A stretch of DNA of 24,843 nucleotides from Actinomycetota bacterium. GTDB lineage: Bacteria; Actinomycetota; Acidimicrobiia; Acidimicrobiales; Ilumatobacteraceae. A model generated the notes under the pieces. It saw only the letters and a list, made by a program, of their open reading frames with translations, had not been told where the DNA came from and searched no databases. Location of the stretch: contig WLSJ01000007.1 in the NCBI GenBank assembly GCA_009705865.1, positions 1 through 24,843 on the forward strand, read 5' to 3'. Below, in pieces: positions 15,298 through 23,345 of the stretch. The stretch's first letter is position 1, and each line of letters starts with the position of its first letter. The position numbers and the translations under genes are program-made.

Positions 15298-18200
15298 GTG
15301 ACTGAGGCTCAGGTTGTTTCTTCCCTTCCCCCCGTGGTGGCCGTCATGGTCGTCCACGAGAGGGGTCAATGGCTAGCAGAGTCCCTTCAGGGCCTGGCTG
15401 GTCAGTCGTACAACGCCCTACAGACCCTCATGCTGGTCACCGGCACCGAAGATGACCCTTCTGCGCGCGAGATCCTTGATGTCGTTGCAACTGAATTACC
15501 AAATGCGGTCGTGCGGTTCTTGGGGAGCAATCCAGGTTTTGGCGCTGCATGCAATTCAGTACTGAATCTCGTCGATGGAAATAACGGTCTGTTCTGCTTT
15601 ATGCATGATGATGTCGCGCTAGCTCCTGATGCGATTAGTCGGCTTGTTGAAGAGTTGTACAGGTCAAATGCCGGAGCTGTGGGACCAAAGCTTGTGTACT
15701 GGGACGACCCGCGCATGATTCAAAGTGTTGGTATTTCTGTTGACCGTTTCGGTAACAGTTTGCCGATTGCTGATGACGGAGAACTAGACCAAGAGCAACA
15801 CGATGCTGTGCAAGATGTCTTTGTTGTGTCGTCAGCGTGCTTGTTGATTCGAGCAGACCTCTTTTCTCTCATTGGTGGGTTTAATCCTGATCTTCCAGTG
15901 GCGGGCGCAGATTTAGATTTGTGTTGGAGGCTTCATGCCACGGCTGCTCGCGTGATGGTCGCACCAAGTGCGGTTGGTCGTCATCGTGAGAACTCATCAC
16001 AGACTGTGAACAGTCAAAACACTCAGGAAAGCTTCCTTGAAAATGAGATTGAGCGCGTACGAACCGTTGCCTCTTTGACGTCAGCGTCTCAGTTACTGAC
16101 AACGGTCTTGCAGATGGTTGTTCTTACAGTGTCGCGTTTCTTTGTTCTCAGCGCTACCGGACGAATCCGTCGTGCATTCGATGAAGTGCGAGCGCTCGCT
16201 CTGTTGCCATTTGGTGTTGTTGGTATTCGTCAACGTCGAGAAGCAATCGCAAAACATCGGGAAGTATCTGGTGATGAGGTTCGTGCACTGCAGCTTGCAG
16301 GGAATGCATATGTAGCCATGTTCTTTCGTCGGCGTGCAGCGCAAGCAGGTCAAGCTCAGGCTCAGGCTGCCGGTCAAGTGCGTGAAGCCACAGCGCGTAG
16401 TGCGTATGTGTTGTGGGCCGTCCTTGTTTCAATATTCGTTATCGGTTCGCGAACACTGTTCGTGCACGGTGTCGTTGCTGTAGGTCAGATGGCGCCATTC
16501 ACAGCGTCCATGGGAGAACTAGTTCGTTCGTATGCATCGGGCTGGTGGGGAGCTGGTTTCGGACAAGTGTCAGCAATACCGACGGGTTTTGCCGTTCTTG
16601 CAACTAGTGCAATTGCAACTTTTGGAAACATGGGATTGCTTCACACATTCCTCATTGTTTTGCTGCCCGTCGCTGGGTGGCTTGGAGTGTGGCGGTTTGC
16701 TTCAGTACTCGGCACACGATCTGCACGTATTGCATCAACTGCTGCATATGCGGCGGTGCCATTGCCGTATGCGGCAATTTCATCTGGTCGGTGGGGCGCA
16801 CTCTTGATGTATGCGTCTTTGCCATGGATAGTGCATTTATGTCGCATGTTGGTAGGGCATGCAGATCTAGATGCAGGGTTATCTGAAGAGTTGATGGCAG
16901 TTGCGCCGGTTGCTCAATGGCGTCGTTGGCTGGCCAGTTTGGTTCTGATACTGGGCGTCGTATTTGCTTTTGAACCCTCGGTCGTTCTTGTTGTTCCGTT
17001 CGTCGCTGTTGTTTTTGCTGTTGTCAGCTTTATTCACGGAACAAAAATCATGTGGGCGATGCGCTGGATTTTCATCACGGGTGCTGCAATCGTTTCTGGC
17101 GTTGTCTTGAATCTTCCGTGGGCCGGAACGTATGTGCGTTCTGGTTGGTGGGAAGCACTCACCGGAGCCCCTGTTGAATCTGGACGCAACATAGGTCTGT
17201 TTGGTTTGGCAACATTCAATGTTGGCGGGTTTGTTTTATCTTCGGTCACGATCGCTTTATACGCAGTAGTGGCTGGCTCTGTATTGCTTGTTCACGGTGT
17301 GCGCTCTGGATGGGTATTGCGCGGAGCAAATCTTGTTGCGGTGGGTCTTGCTATAGCGATTCTTGATGATTCGGCTCTTCTCCCGGTTCATTTACCAGAA
17401 CCCGCAATATTGCTTGTACCAGTTGCCTTTGGAATTGCAATCTGTGCTGGCGCCATGGGCGCAGCATTAGCGATCGATCTACGACGTGCCCGATTCGGTT
17501 GGCGCCAACCTGTCAGTGCGCTGATCGCCGCTCTGTTTTTCGTAGGACTTGTTCCTGTTGCTGTCAATGCGGTGGACGGTGGATGGAATCAGCCATCGTT
17601 GTCATTGCCGCAGTTGTTGACGCAATTACCAGACGCTCAAGTGTCGGGGGATTATCGCACCCTGTTCATCGGAGACGCACGAGCCCTTCCTGGTGCACCG
17701 CTGAATTTTGGGTGGGGAATTTCCTATTCCGTCGTTAATGGCAGTGCACCTACTATCGAAGAACAATGGGAGATTCCGCCAACAAGAGCGCGTGATAACA
17801 CAGTCGCTGCTTTGTACGGAATTGTTCGTGGACAAACTGCGCGTGCAGGTCGCTTGCTTGCTCCCTTGGCAGTGCGATTCATTGTTGTTCCGATCATCGA
17901 TGGTGGACAATCCACCCGCAGTGATCCAATTGCTGCACCCCGTGGCTTGGTGGATTCGTTATCGCGACAGTTAGACCTGCGCCGCCTCTATGCATCACCA
18001 GATTTAGTGATTTTTGAAAATGCATCGTGGATACCTGTTCGATCTGTATTGACCGCGGCTGGTGCTCAAAGCAGCACTCTTGCCGGTGCGACATCAATGA
18101 TTGCTACAGATATTTCTGGTGCAACACCATTGCCTTCGCCGCCTCGGCCAGAAGGAGCAATAACCGCAGATGTAGAAAGCGGAACCGTGCATTTGGCAGT

Positions 18201-18486
18201 TCCGTTTAGCACGCACTGGAAGTTGACAGCTGGAGATACGTCAGTCGAGGCTCGACCAGCATTTGGTCTGACGAATGCTTACGACATCACTGCCCCTGGT
18301 CGTATCACTCTGACATACCAAACAAGCCTGCTTCATTCGTTGGCTGTCCTTGCCCAGTTTGTTGCGTGGTGTGTTGTTCTCTTTATTTCACTCTTGCGTC
18401 CTCGTCGTAAATCACGCATCGCACGTGGAGATATTGTGATGTCGGAAACGCCTGTGATGACATTCACAAATGAGAGTGCGTCATGA
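15298..18486 (+). CDS. Giant membrane GT2-family glycosyltransferase with multi-pass C-terminal region
   Basis: This encodes 1,062 aa. Residues ~12-230 are a GT-A (GT2) domain: VVAVMVVHERGQWLAESLQG at the start, GSNPGFGAACN (77-86), the metal site HDD at 103-105, and GADLDLCWRL (203-212). An Ala/Gln-rich stretch (~347-361) leads into about a dozen membrane helices (from ~370 to ~750), then a mostly polar ~250-residue part (from about GDYRTLFIGDARALPG) that should lie outside, and a final helix near the C-terminus. Similar very large GT2-membrane proteins occur in Actinobacteria next to DUF5719 genes; the acceptor is unknown to me. It probably adds sugar to a membrane-linked glycan or protein. 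Starts with GTG; no Shine-Dalgarno. Overlaps the next gene by 4 bases. Confidence 0.87.
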   Translation: MTEAQVVSSLPPVVAVMVVHERGQWLAESLQGLAGQSYNALQTLMLVTGTEDDPSAREILDVVATELPNAVVRFLGSNPGFGAACNSVLNLVDGNNGLFCFMHDDVALAPDAISRLVEELYRSNAGAVGPKLVYWDDPRMIQSVGISVDRFGNSLPIADDGELDQEQHDAVQDVFVVSSACLLIRADLFSLIGGFNPDLPVAGADLDLCWRLHATAARVMVAPSAVGRHRENSSQTVNSQNTQESFLENEIERVRTVASLTSASQLLTTVLQMVVLTVSRFFVLSATGRIRRAFDEVRALALLPFGVVGIRQRREAIAKHREVSGDEVRALQLAGNAYVAMFFRRRAAQAGQAQAQAAGQVREATARSAYVLWAVLVSIFVIGSRTLFVHGVVAVGQMAPFTASMGELVRSYASGWWGAGFGQVSAIPTGFAVLATSAIATFGNMGLLHTFLIVLLPVAGWLGVWRFASVLGTRSARIASTAAYAAVPLPYAAISSGRWGALLMYASLPWIVHLCRMLVGHADLDAGLSEELMAVAPVAQWRRWLASLVLILGVVFAFEPSVVLVVPFVAVVFAVVSFIHGTKIMWAMRWIFITGAAIVSGVVLNLPWAGTYVRSGWWEALTGAPVESGRNIGLFGLATFNVGGFVLSSVTIALYAVVAGSVLLVHGVRSGWVLRGANLVAVGLAIAILDDSALLPVHLPEPAILLVPVAFGIAICAGAMGAALAIDLRRARFGWRQPVSALIAALFFVGLVPVAVNAVDGGWNQPSLSLPQLLTQLPDAQVSGDYRTLFIGDARALPGAPLNFGWGISYSVVNGSAPTIEEQWEIPPTRARDNTVAALYGIVRGQTARAGRLLAPLAVRFIVVPIIDGGQSTRSDPIAAPRGLVDSLSRQLDLRRLYASPDLVIFENASWIPVRSVLTAAGAQSSTLAGATSMIATDISGATPLPSPPRPEGAITADVESGTVHLAVPFSTHWKLTAGDTSVEARPAFGLTNAYDITAPGRITLTYQTSLLHSLAVLAQFVAWCVVLFISLLRPRRKSRIARGDIVMSETPVMTFTNESAS

Positions 18487-19946
18487 AAATTCTGCGCCGC
18501 GTTTTTTCTTTTGCTCTGCTAAGTGCAGTTGTAGCCGTGGTCGTAGTTGTTGATCGACATACCGGTTCAGAATCAGTCGGCGCGTCGTCAGCCATTGTTG
18601 ACTTTGCTGGGTTTCCACAAGTTGTAGACGAAGCGCGTATCAGTACGTCTTGGTTTTGTCCTGGCGCAGCGGCTGGCGACGGAATCGATGGTGCATCGGT
18701 CACTGTTGTGAATCCCAGCGATGGCGATATCACTGCCACATTGAATTATCTCAGTGATGCTCCAGTCGATGCACAGACTTTTTCGGTTCCAGCTCGCTCT
18801 CGCCAAGTACTAGATGTATTGCGCGGCCGAACCGTAGGTGTTGTTGTGCCGATTGTTGAGATCATCGGATCATTAGGGTCGGTGGAACAAGAACTTGTCT
18901 ACGCAGCTGGCGACGTCACGTCTCAATGTGTGTCACAAACGTCTAACTCTTGGTATTTCGCAGATGGGTTTACTGCAGAGGGGTCCACACAACGACTGGT
19001 GCTAACGAATCCATTCCCCGAAAGCGCTGTTGTCAACGTTTCATACACCACGACAAATGGACGCCGCACGCCCGCTGCTTTACAGGGAATCATTTTGGAC
19101 GGTCGATCAGCACGAAGTATTTCCTTGGCTGATGCTGGCGCGCAGAATGAAGCACGTTTGGCAGTTGAAGTTGAAGCATCGACCGGCCAAATTATTGCGT
19201 CACGAATTCAGCACTACTTAGGTGCCGGACGGCTTGGGTATTCCACAACCGTTGGTATACCGATGGCTTCTCGCGAGTGGTGGTTTTCATCTGGTCGAAC
19301 AGGTTCTTTGGCATCTGAATTATTGATGGTGTTCAATCCGTCTGATTCGAATGCACAAGTAAACGTGACATTCTTCGGAGAAGGAATAACGAATGGTCTT
19401 GCCATTGATCAAGCTTCAACTGCTGCAGCGCCGTCTACAGCAATTGATGTGCCTGCTGGAGAGGTAGTGGCGATCAATACTGATTCCATCGCAGATTTAC
19501 CAAAGGGCGATCATGCCATGGTTGTTTCATCTGTCAATGATGTGCCAGTCATTGTGGAGCATGTGTTGAGCCAGAGACTGGGTGGAAGTTCGTTTACCGC
19601 CATAACAAATGGCGTACCTGGTGGATTGGTATCAACGCAGTGGAGAATCCCAAGCGGTGTTGCAAAGGGAACTCGCAATGCTTTATCAATTCTCAACACA
19701 ACAGGAACAGACGGTACTTTTACTGTCTCTGCAAGTGGACCTGGCGGTCAAGTGGAATTACCACAGCTTGTCAATGTGGCTCTGACTGCGGCATCACTTA
19801 TTACCGTTGAAGTTCCTGACGACGTACAAGACGGAGAAGTGACAATCACAGCAACAGTGCCGGTGGTCGTACAGCGCCGCACGGCACGGGGGCATGGATT
19901 AGTCGGTTTCGGAATTGTCGGGGCGCTTCCCATAAGGTCTCGATAA
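18483..19946 (+). CDS. DUF5719 family exported/anchored protein
   Basis: This encodes 487 aa. The N-terminus (KILRRVFSFALLSAVVAVVVVV) is a basic start plus one hydrophobic helix, so a signal anchor or uncleaved signal peptide; the rest should be outside. It contains several repeated beta-rich units, each with a WYFADG/WWFSSGRT-like segment followed by LVLTNPFPESAVVNV or LMVFNPSDSNAQVNV, typical of DUF5719. Function of the family is not established. The ATGA overlap with the GT2 gene and the one-base overlap with the thioredoxin gene point to three proteins made together, perhaps one complex at the cell surface. Confidence 0.85.
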   Translation: MKILRRVFSFALLSAVVAVVVVVDRHTGSESVGASSAIVDFAGFPQVVDEARISTSWFCPGAAAGDGIDGASVTVVNPSDGDITATLNYLSDAPVDAQTFSVPARSRQVLDVLRGRTVGVVVPIVEIIGSLGSVEQELVYAAGDVTSQCVSQTSNSWYFADGFTAEGSTQRLVLTNPFPESAVVNVSYTTTNGRRTPAALQGIILDGRSARSISLADAGAQNEARLAVEVEASTGQIIASRIQHYLGAGRLGYSTTVGIPMASREWWFSSGRTGSLASELLMVFNPSDSNAQVNVTFFGEGITNGLAIDQASTAAAPSTAIDVPAGEVVAINTDSIADLPKGDHAMVVSSVNDVPVIVEHVLSQRLGGSSFTAITNGVPGGLVSTQWRIPSGVAKGTRNALSILNTTGTDGTFTVSASGPGGQVELPQLVNVALTAASLITVEVPDDVQDGEVTITATVPVVVQRRTARGHGLVGFGIVGALPIRSR

Positions 19947-20395
19947 TGGTTCGCGTCATCACCGTCGTTGTCGCGATGATTGTTGCACTCGTTGTTTCAT
20001 GGTTGCTTCGTCGTCGAAAAGTTGATGCACCGACTCAGGCAAGTTACGAATTGCCGGTGCAATTAGATCGCAGTGACTTTGTCTCACCAGAGGCGCCATG
20101 GATTGTTGTGGTATTCACTTCTGCAACATGTGCTGCTTGCACAGATGTTGCGACCAAAGCTGAAGTCTTATCGTCTCGTGATGTCGCAGTGGTTCGCGTT
20201 GATTACACAACAGCGCCTGAGATGCACGCGCGCTACAACATCAACGCAGTTCCAGCATTGGTTATTGCCGATGCTGACGGAGTCGTGAAGGCGGGGTTCC
20301 TCGGGCCAATCAAGGCACAAGATTTATGGGCTGCAGTTGCAGAATGTCGTGAGCCTGGGAGTTCTCCTGGCTCATGCCACGGTGCTGAAAACTAG
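19946..20395 (+). CDS. Membrane-anchored thioredoxin-fold protein
   Basis: This encodes 149 aa. Residues 4-20 form one membrane helix, followed by Arg-Arg-Arg-Lys. The thioredoxin domain has the redox motif Cys62-Ala-Ala-Cys65 (TSATCAACTDV) and the cis-proline Pro103 (NAVPALVI). Two more Cys (134, 144) lie near the C-terminus. The run of positive residues just after the helix would by the positive-inside rule place the redox domain in the cytoplasm, whereas most anchored thioredoxins act outside; the topology is open. Last gene of the GT2-DUF5719 operon, so it may keep a cysteine in one of these partners reduced. The stop overlaps that of ftsH. Confidence 0.85.
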   Translation: MVRVITVVVAMIVALVVSWLLRRRKVDAPTQASYELPVQLDRSDFVSPEAPWIVVVFTSATCAACTDVATKAEVLSSRDVAVVRVDYTTAPEMHARYNINAVPALVIADADGVVKAGFLGPIKAQDLWAAVAECREPGSSPGSCHGAEN

Positions 20396-22311
20396 GCCTG
20401 TACTTCGCTGGTCGCTGGGGCATCTAGTCCTTGTTGAACCAATCGGCCAACAGTAGGTCCGTCAATAGTCTCTTCAATTAGTAGAGCTTCTGCGACTAGT
20501 TCAAGACCGCGACGATGACGACTGAGTACTTCATGAGCACGAGCTTCTTGTTCGAGCAAGATTCGCGAAATTTCATTGTCGACAAGTTGAGCAGTTGAAT
20601 CACTGTATTCACGACCACTGGTCATGAGATCTTCACCCAAGAACACCTGTTGTTGTCCGGACCATGCCATGGGGCCGATCTTGTCTGACATTCCCCATTC
20701 ACGAACCATGCGACGCGCAATACCGGTGGCTTGTTCTAAGTCATTAGCTGCACCACTGTTGAGGTGTCCAAAAATAATCTTCTCTGCTACACGGCCACCC
20801 ATTGCTTTGCAGATCAGATCTTCAAAGAATTCGCGTGAGTACGTGTGGCGTTCTTCTGGCAAGGTCCATGTGACACCAAGAGCCATGCCACGCGGAAGGA
20901 TTGTGACTTTATGTAAAGGGTCAGAGTGGGGAAGCACAGTTGCTAAAACCGCATGTCCACCTTCGTGGTATGCCGTTGCTCGTTTTTCCTCGGGATTGAG
21001 CACAAGGCTTTCACGACGGGCTCCCATGACTACGCGATCTCGAGCATTTTCAAAGTCGATTCGTTCGATGGCAAGAGATTCGCGACGCACTGCAAACAGT
21101 GCAGCTTCGTTGACGAGGTTTGCAAGGTCTGCACCGCTCATTCCGGGAGTCGCGCGTGCCATTGTTTCAAGGTCAACTTCAGTGCTCATGCGCTTATCAC
21201 GTGAATGAACGTTCAAAATAGCCAAGCGCTCTTCATATTCAGGAAGAGGAACAATGATTTGTCTGTCGAATCGGCCTGGTCGCAAAAGTGCAGTGTCAAG
21301 AACGTCTGGTCGGTTGGTTGCAGCAAGAATGACGATGCCTTCTGTTGCTTCGAAACCGTCCATCTCTGACAACAACTGATTGAGTGTTTGTTCACGTTCG
21401 TCGTGTCCGCCACCGAGACCTGCTCCGCGCTTGCGACCAATGGAATCGATTTCATCGATGAAGATGATTGCTTTGCCAAGTTTCTTAGCCTGAGCGAATA
21501 GGTCGCGGACGCGACTTGCGCCGACTCCGACGAACATCTCCATAAAATCTGAACCGGTAACAGAGAGGAAACCGACTCCGGCTTCACCGGCTACGGCACG
21601 CGCGAACAGAGTTTTGCCGGTTCCTGGAGGACCAACAAGCAAAATACCTTTTGGTACTCGTGCACCAATTTCTTTGAATCGCTCTGGTTTGCGCAAGAAG
21701 TCAACTACTTCTTTGATCTCTAGTTTGACGCCGTCATAACCAGCGATGTCAGAAAAAGTGGTCGATGGTTTGTCGGCTTGGTACGCCTTTGCTTTACTGC
21801 GACCAACAGACATCACGCTGCCTGCTTGACCCATGGCACGGCGCTGCATCCACATAAAGAACGCAATGACAAAGACGAATGGAAGCACAATTGGCAACAG
21901 ACTTGAGATCCAGTTCGCCTGTGGCGTCTTGAAGTCGTAGTCGACTCCCATTTGCTTCAGAAGTTGCTCGTCGGCATCGCTAAGCGCGACGGCTCCGGTA
22001 GTGGTGAATTTTGCACCTGATTGAAGGGTTCCGGAAATCACATTCGATGAATTGTTGATGGTGACCTTTTTGACGTCTCCGTTCTTTACCTGCACCAAGA
22101 ACTCGGTGTAGCTGAGCTTGTCTCCTGTAGGGGTGGCAAGAAGTTGACTGCCGAATGCAAGAACAATGACGGCGCCGACAATGGCCCAGATGGCCCACTT
22201 AGGCATGGAAGGCTTTCCATCCACACCGGGCTTGACATTGCGCAGGCCCTTCATGGGGTTGCGGCCCTGAGGGGTGCGTGGCGGTGGAGGGGGCGGTGGG
22301 ATATCGCTCAT
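20392..22311 (-). CDS. ftsH: ATP-dependent zinc metalloprotease FtsH
   Basis: This encodes 639 aa, usual length. After a proline-rich N-terminus come two membrane helices (~38-56 and ~135-154) around a periplasmic loop. AAA+ motifs: Walker A GPPGTGKT (227-234), Walker B FIDEID (284-289), pore loop MFVG (259-262), and the second region of homology ATNRPDVLDTALLRPGRFDR (331-350). The protease site is HEGGH (449-453), with the third ligand probably Asp524 (AANDLEQAT). It degrades misfolded membrane proteins and regulatory proteins as a hexamer. The common actinobacterial neighbours folE and tilS are not here. TAGCAT (22323-22318) is six bases before the ATG. Confidence 0.97.
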   Translation of the reverse strand: MSDIPPPPPPPRTPQGRNPMKGLRNVKPGVDGKPSMPKWAIWAIVGAVIVLAFGSQLLATPTGDKLSYTEFLVQVKNGDVKKVTINNSSNVISGTLQSGAKFTTTGAVALSDADEQLLKQMGVDYDFKTPQANWISSLLPIVLPFVFVIAFFMWMQRRAMGQAGSVMSVGRSKAKAYQADKPSTTFSDIAGYDGVKLEIKEVVDFLRKPERFKEIGARVPKGILLVGPPGTGKTLFARAVAGEAGVGFLSVTGSDFMEMFVGVGASRVRDLFAQAKKLGKAIIFIDEIDSIGRKRGAGLGGGHDEREQTLNQLLSEMDGFEATEGIVILAATNRPDVLDTALLRPGRFDRQIIVPLPEYEERLAILNVHSRDKRMSTEVDLETMARATPGMSGADLANLVNEAALFAVRRESLAIERIDFENARDRVVMGARRESLVLNPEEKRATAYHEGGHAVLATVLPHSDPLHKVTILPRGMALGVTWTLPEERHTYSREFFEDLICKAMGGRVAEKIIFGHLNSGAANDLEQATGIARRMVREWGMSDKIGPMAWSGQQQVFLGEDLMTSGREYSDSTAQLVDNEISRILLEQEARAHEVLSRHRRGLELVAEALLIEETIDGPTVGRLVQQGLDAPATSEVQA

Positions 22312-22392
22312 CTGTTCATGCTACGGGCGCCATGCGCCGCCGTACCTGCGGCATCGCCTATTTCGTGACCCACGGTGACTACCGTTTCAGGT
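22312..22392. promoter_or_regulatory. Divergent ftsH/DUF3499 promoter region, both probably leaderless
   Basis: An 81-base spacer. On the minus strand TAGCAT (22323-22318) precedes the ftsH ATG by six bases; on the plus strand TACCGT (22380-22385) precedes the DUF3499 ATG at 22393 by seven bases. Neither has a good -35 or a Shine-Dalgarno sequence. Confidence 0.4.
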
Positions 22393-22623
22393 ATGGCAAG
22401 GCAATGCACTCGACAAGGCTGTGTCCACCACGCCTCGGTCACATTGACCTACCAGTATTCGCGCTCATTGGTGTGGCTTGATGATTTAAGCCCAGAACGC
22501 GACCCTCATTCGTATGACTTATGTGCTCAACACGCGAATCGGCTCACGGCACCTTCTGGGTGGCACCTTGAAGATCGTCGTCAACGCGTTCATGTGTACA
22601 GCCCTGGCCGCCTCGCTGGGTAA
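22393..22623 (+). CDS. DUF3499 family small zinc-ribbon-like protein
   Basis: This encodes 76 aa from the ATG at 22393. The conserved start ARQCTRQGCVHHASVTLTY and the later YDLCAQHANRLTAPSGW match DUF3499, a small actinobacterial family of unknown function; the Cys pair near the N-terminus plus Cys/His in DLCAQH could bind zinc. The frame is open back to a GTG at 22375, but the ATG fits the family start and lies seven bases after TACCGT. The protease gene follows after five bases, so the two are likely co-transcribed. Confidence 0.85.
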   Translation: MARQCTRQGCVHHASVTLTYQYSRSLVWLDDLSPERDPHSYDLCAQHANRLTAPSGWHLEDRRQRVHVYSPGRLAG

Positions 22624-22628
22624 TTATC

Positions 22629-23339
22629 TTGGATCCGACGTCGTCACGTCAATCGCGAGCTAGTCAAGTTCTTTTCTTCTGGCTCGGCGCATTTGTCTTA
22701 GCAAATCTGGCATCCGTTGGCGTGCTCATCGCTACTGGCAATGCAGGCGCGGCTAGCAGCGACATTTCTACGCTCGATCTTGCGTTGTCTGCCACTGCAA
22801 TGTGGGCGGTGTACTTGTTTGTCACTACAAAGTTTCTTCAGGTGAAGTGGAAAGAGTTACGCGTTGCAATTGGTGCCGTCATCCGTCGCCATGATGTGTT
22901 GGTCGGAGTTCCACTTGGAATCGCAAGTCAACTTATTTTGGTCAACGCAGTGAACTGGCCGTTAGCGCGTCTTTTTCCTGACAGTTTCTCTTTTGATGAA
23001 GTGTCGCGACGCGCATCTGACCTGGTCGATACAGCCCATGGTGGTTGGGTTGTCCTTCTCGCTTTTGTCGTCATCGTCGGCGCACCAGTTGTTGAAGAAA
23101 TTGTGTATCGCGGCGTGGTGCAGCCAGGATTAGTTGCATCCTGGGGGTCATCGGTCGGAGTCATTCTGACCGCAGTGCTCTTTGCAGCAATTCATATGCA
23201 GCCCATTGAATTTCCAGGCCTCTTTGCTTTTGCTTTAGTGCTGGGGTGGGCACGTCATTCAACTGGCACAATAGGACTATCAATTGCGACACACATGGCC
23301 TTCAATGCAACAGGACTCGTTCTTGTTGCAATTTTCTAA
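22629..23339 (+). CDS. CPBP-family intramembrane glutamic endopeptidase (CAAX protease-like)
   Basis: This encodes 236 aa from TTG, the first start codon in the frame after the DUF3499 stop; the family usually begins at the first helix (~residue 12), so this start is plausible but not proven. It has about seven hydrophobic segments. The three CPBP motifs are present: Glu156-Glu157-x-x-x-Arg161 (PVVEEIVYRG), FAAIH with His189, and HMAFNATG with His222 and Asn226. Bacterial members process membrane-bound peptides or are of unknown role. Six bases separate it from the next membrane protein gene, so the two may be one unit. Confidence 0.92.
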   Translation: MDPTSSRQSRASQVLFFWLGAFVLANLASVGVLIATGNAGAASSDISTLDLALSATAMWAVYLFVTTKFLQVKWKELRVAIGAVIRRHDVLVGVPLGIASQLILVNAVNWPLARLFPDSFSFDEVSRRASDLVDTAHGGWVVLLAFVVIVGAPVVEEIVYRGVVQPGLVASWGSSVGVILTAVLFAAIHMQPIEFPGLFAFALVLGWARHSTGTIGLSIATHMAFNATGLVLVAIF

Positions 23340-23345
23340 AGAATT

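Noticed and set aside
16337..16378. Short direct repeat (CAGGCT/CAAGCT units) inside the GT2 gene
   Set aside because: It encodes an Ala/Gln-rich linker in frame; low-complexity coding, not a mobile or regulatory repeat.
20624..21208. 194-codon open frame antisense to ftsH
   Set aside because: It is opposite the conserved AAA+/protease region of ftsH; its Arg/Ser-rich composition is typical of a shadow frame.
22375..22392. GTG start at 22375 for DUF3499
   Set aside because: The family begins at about the ATG at 22393, and the extra codons overlap the TACCGT promoter-like box.
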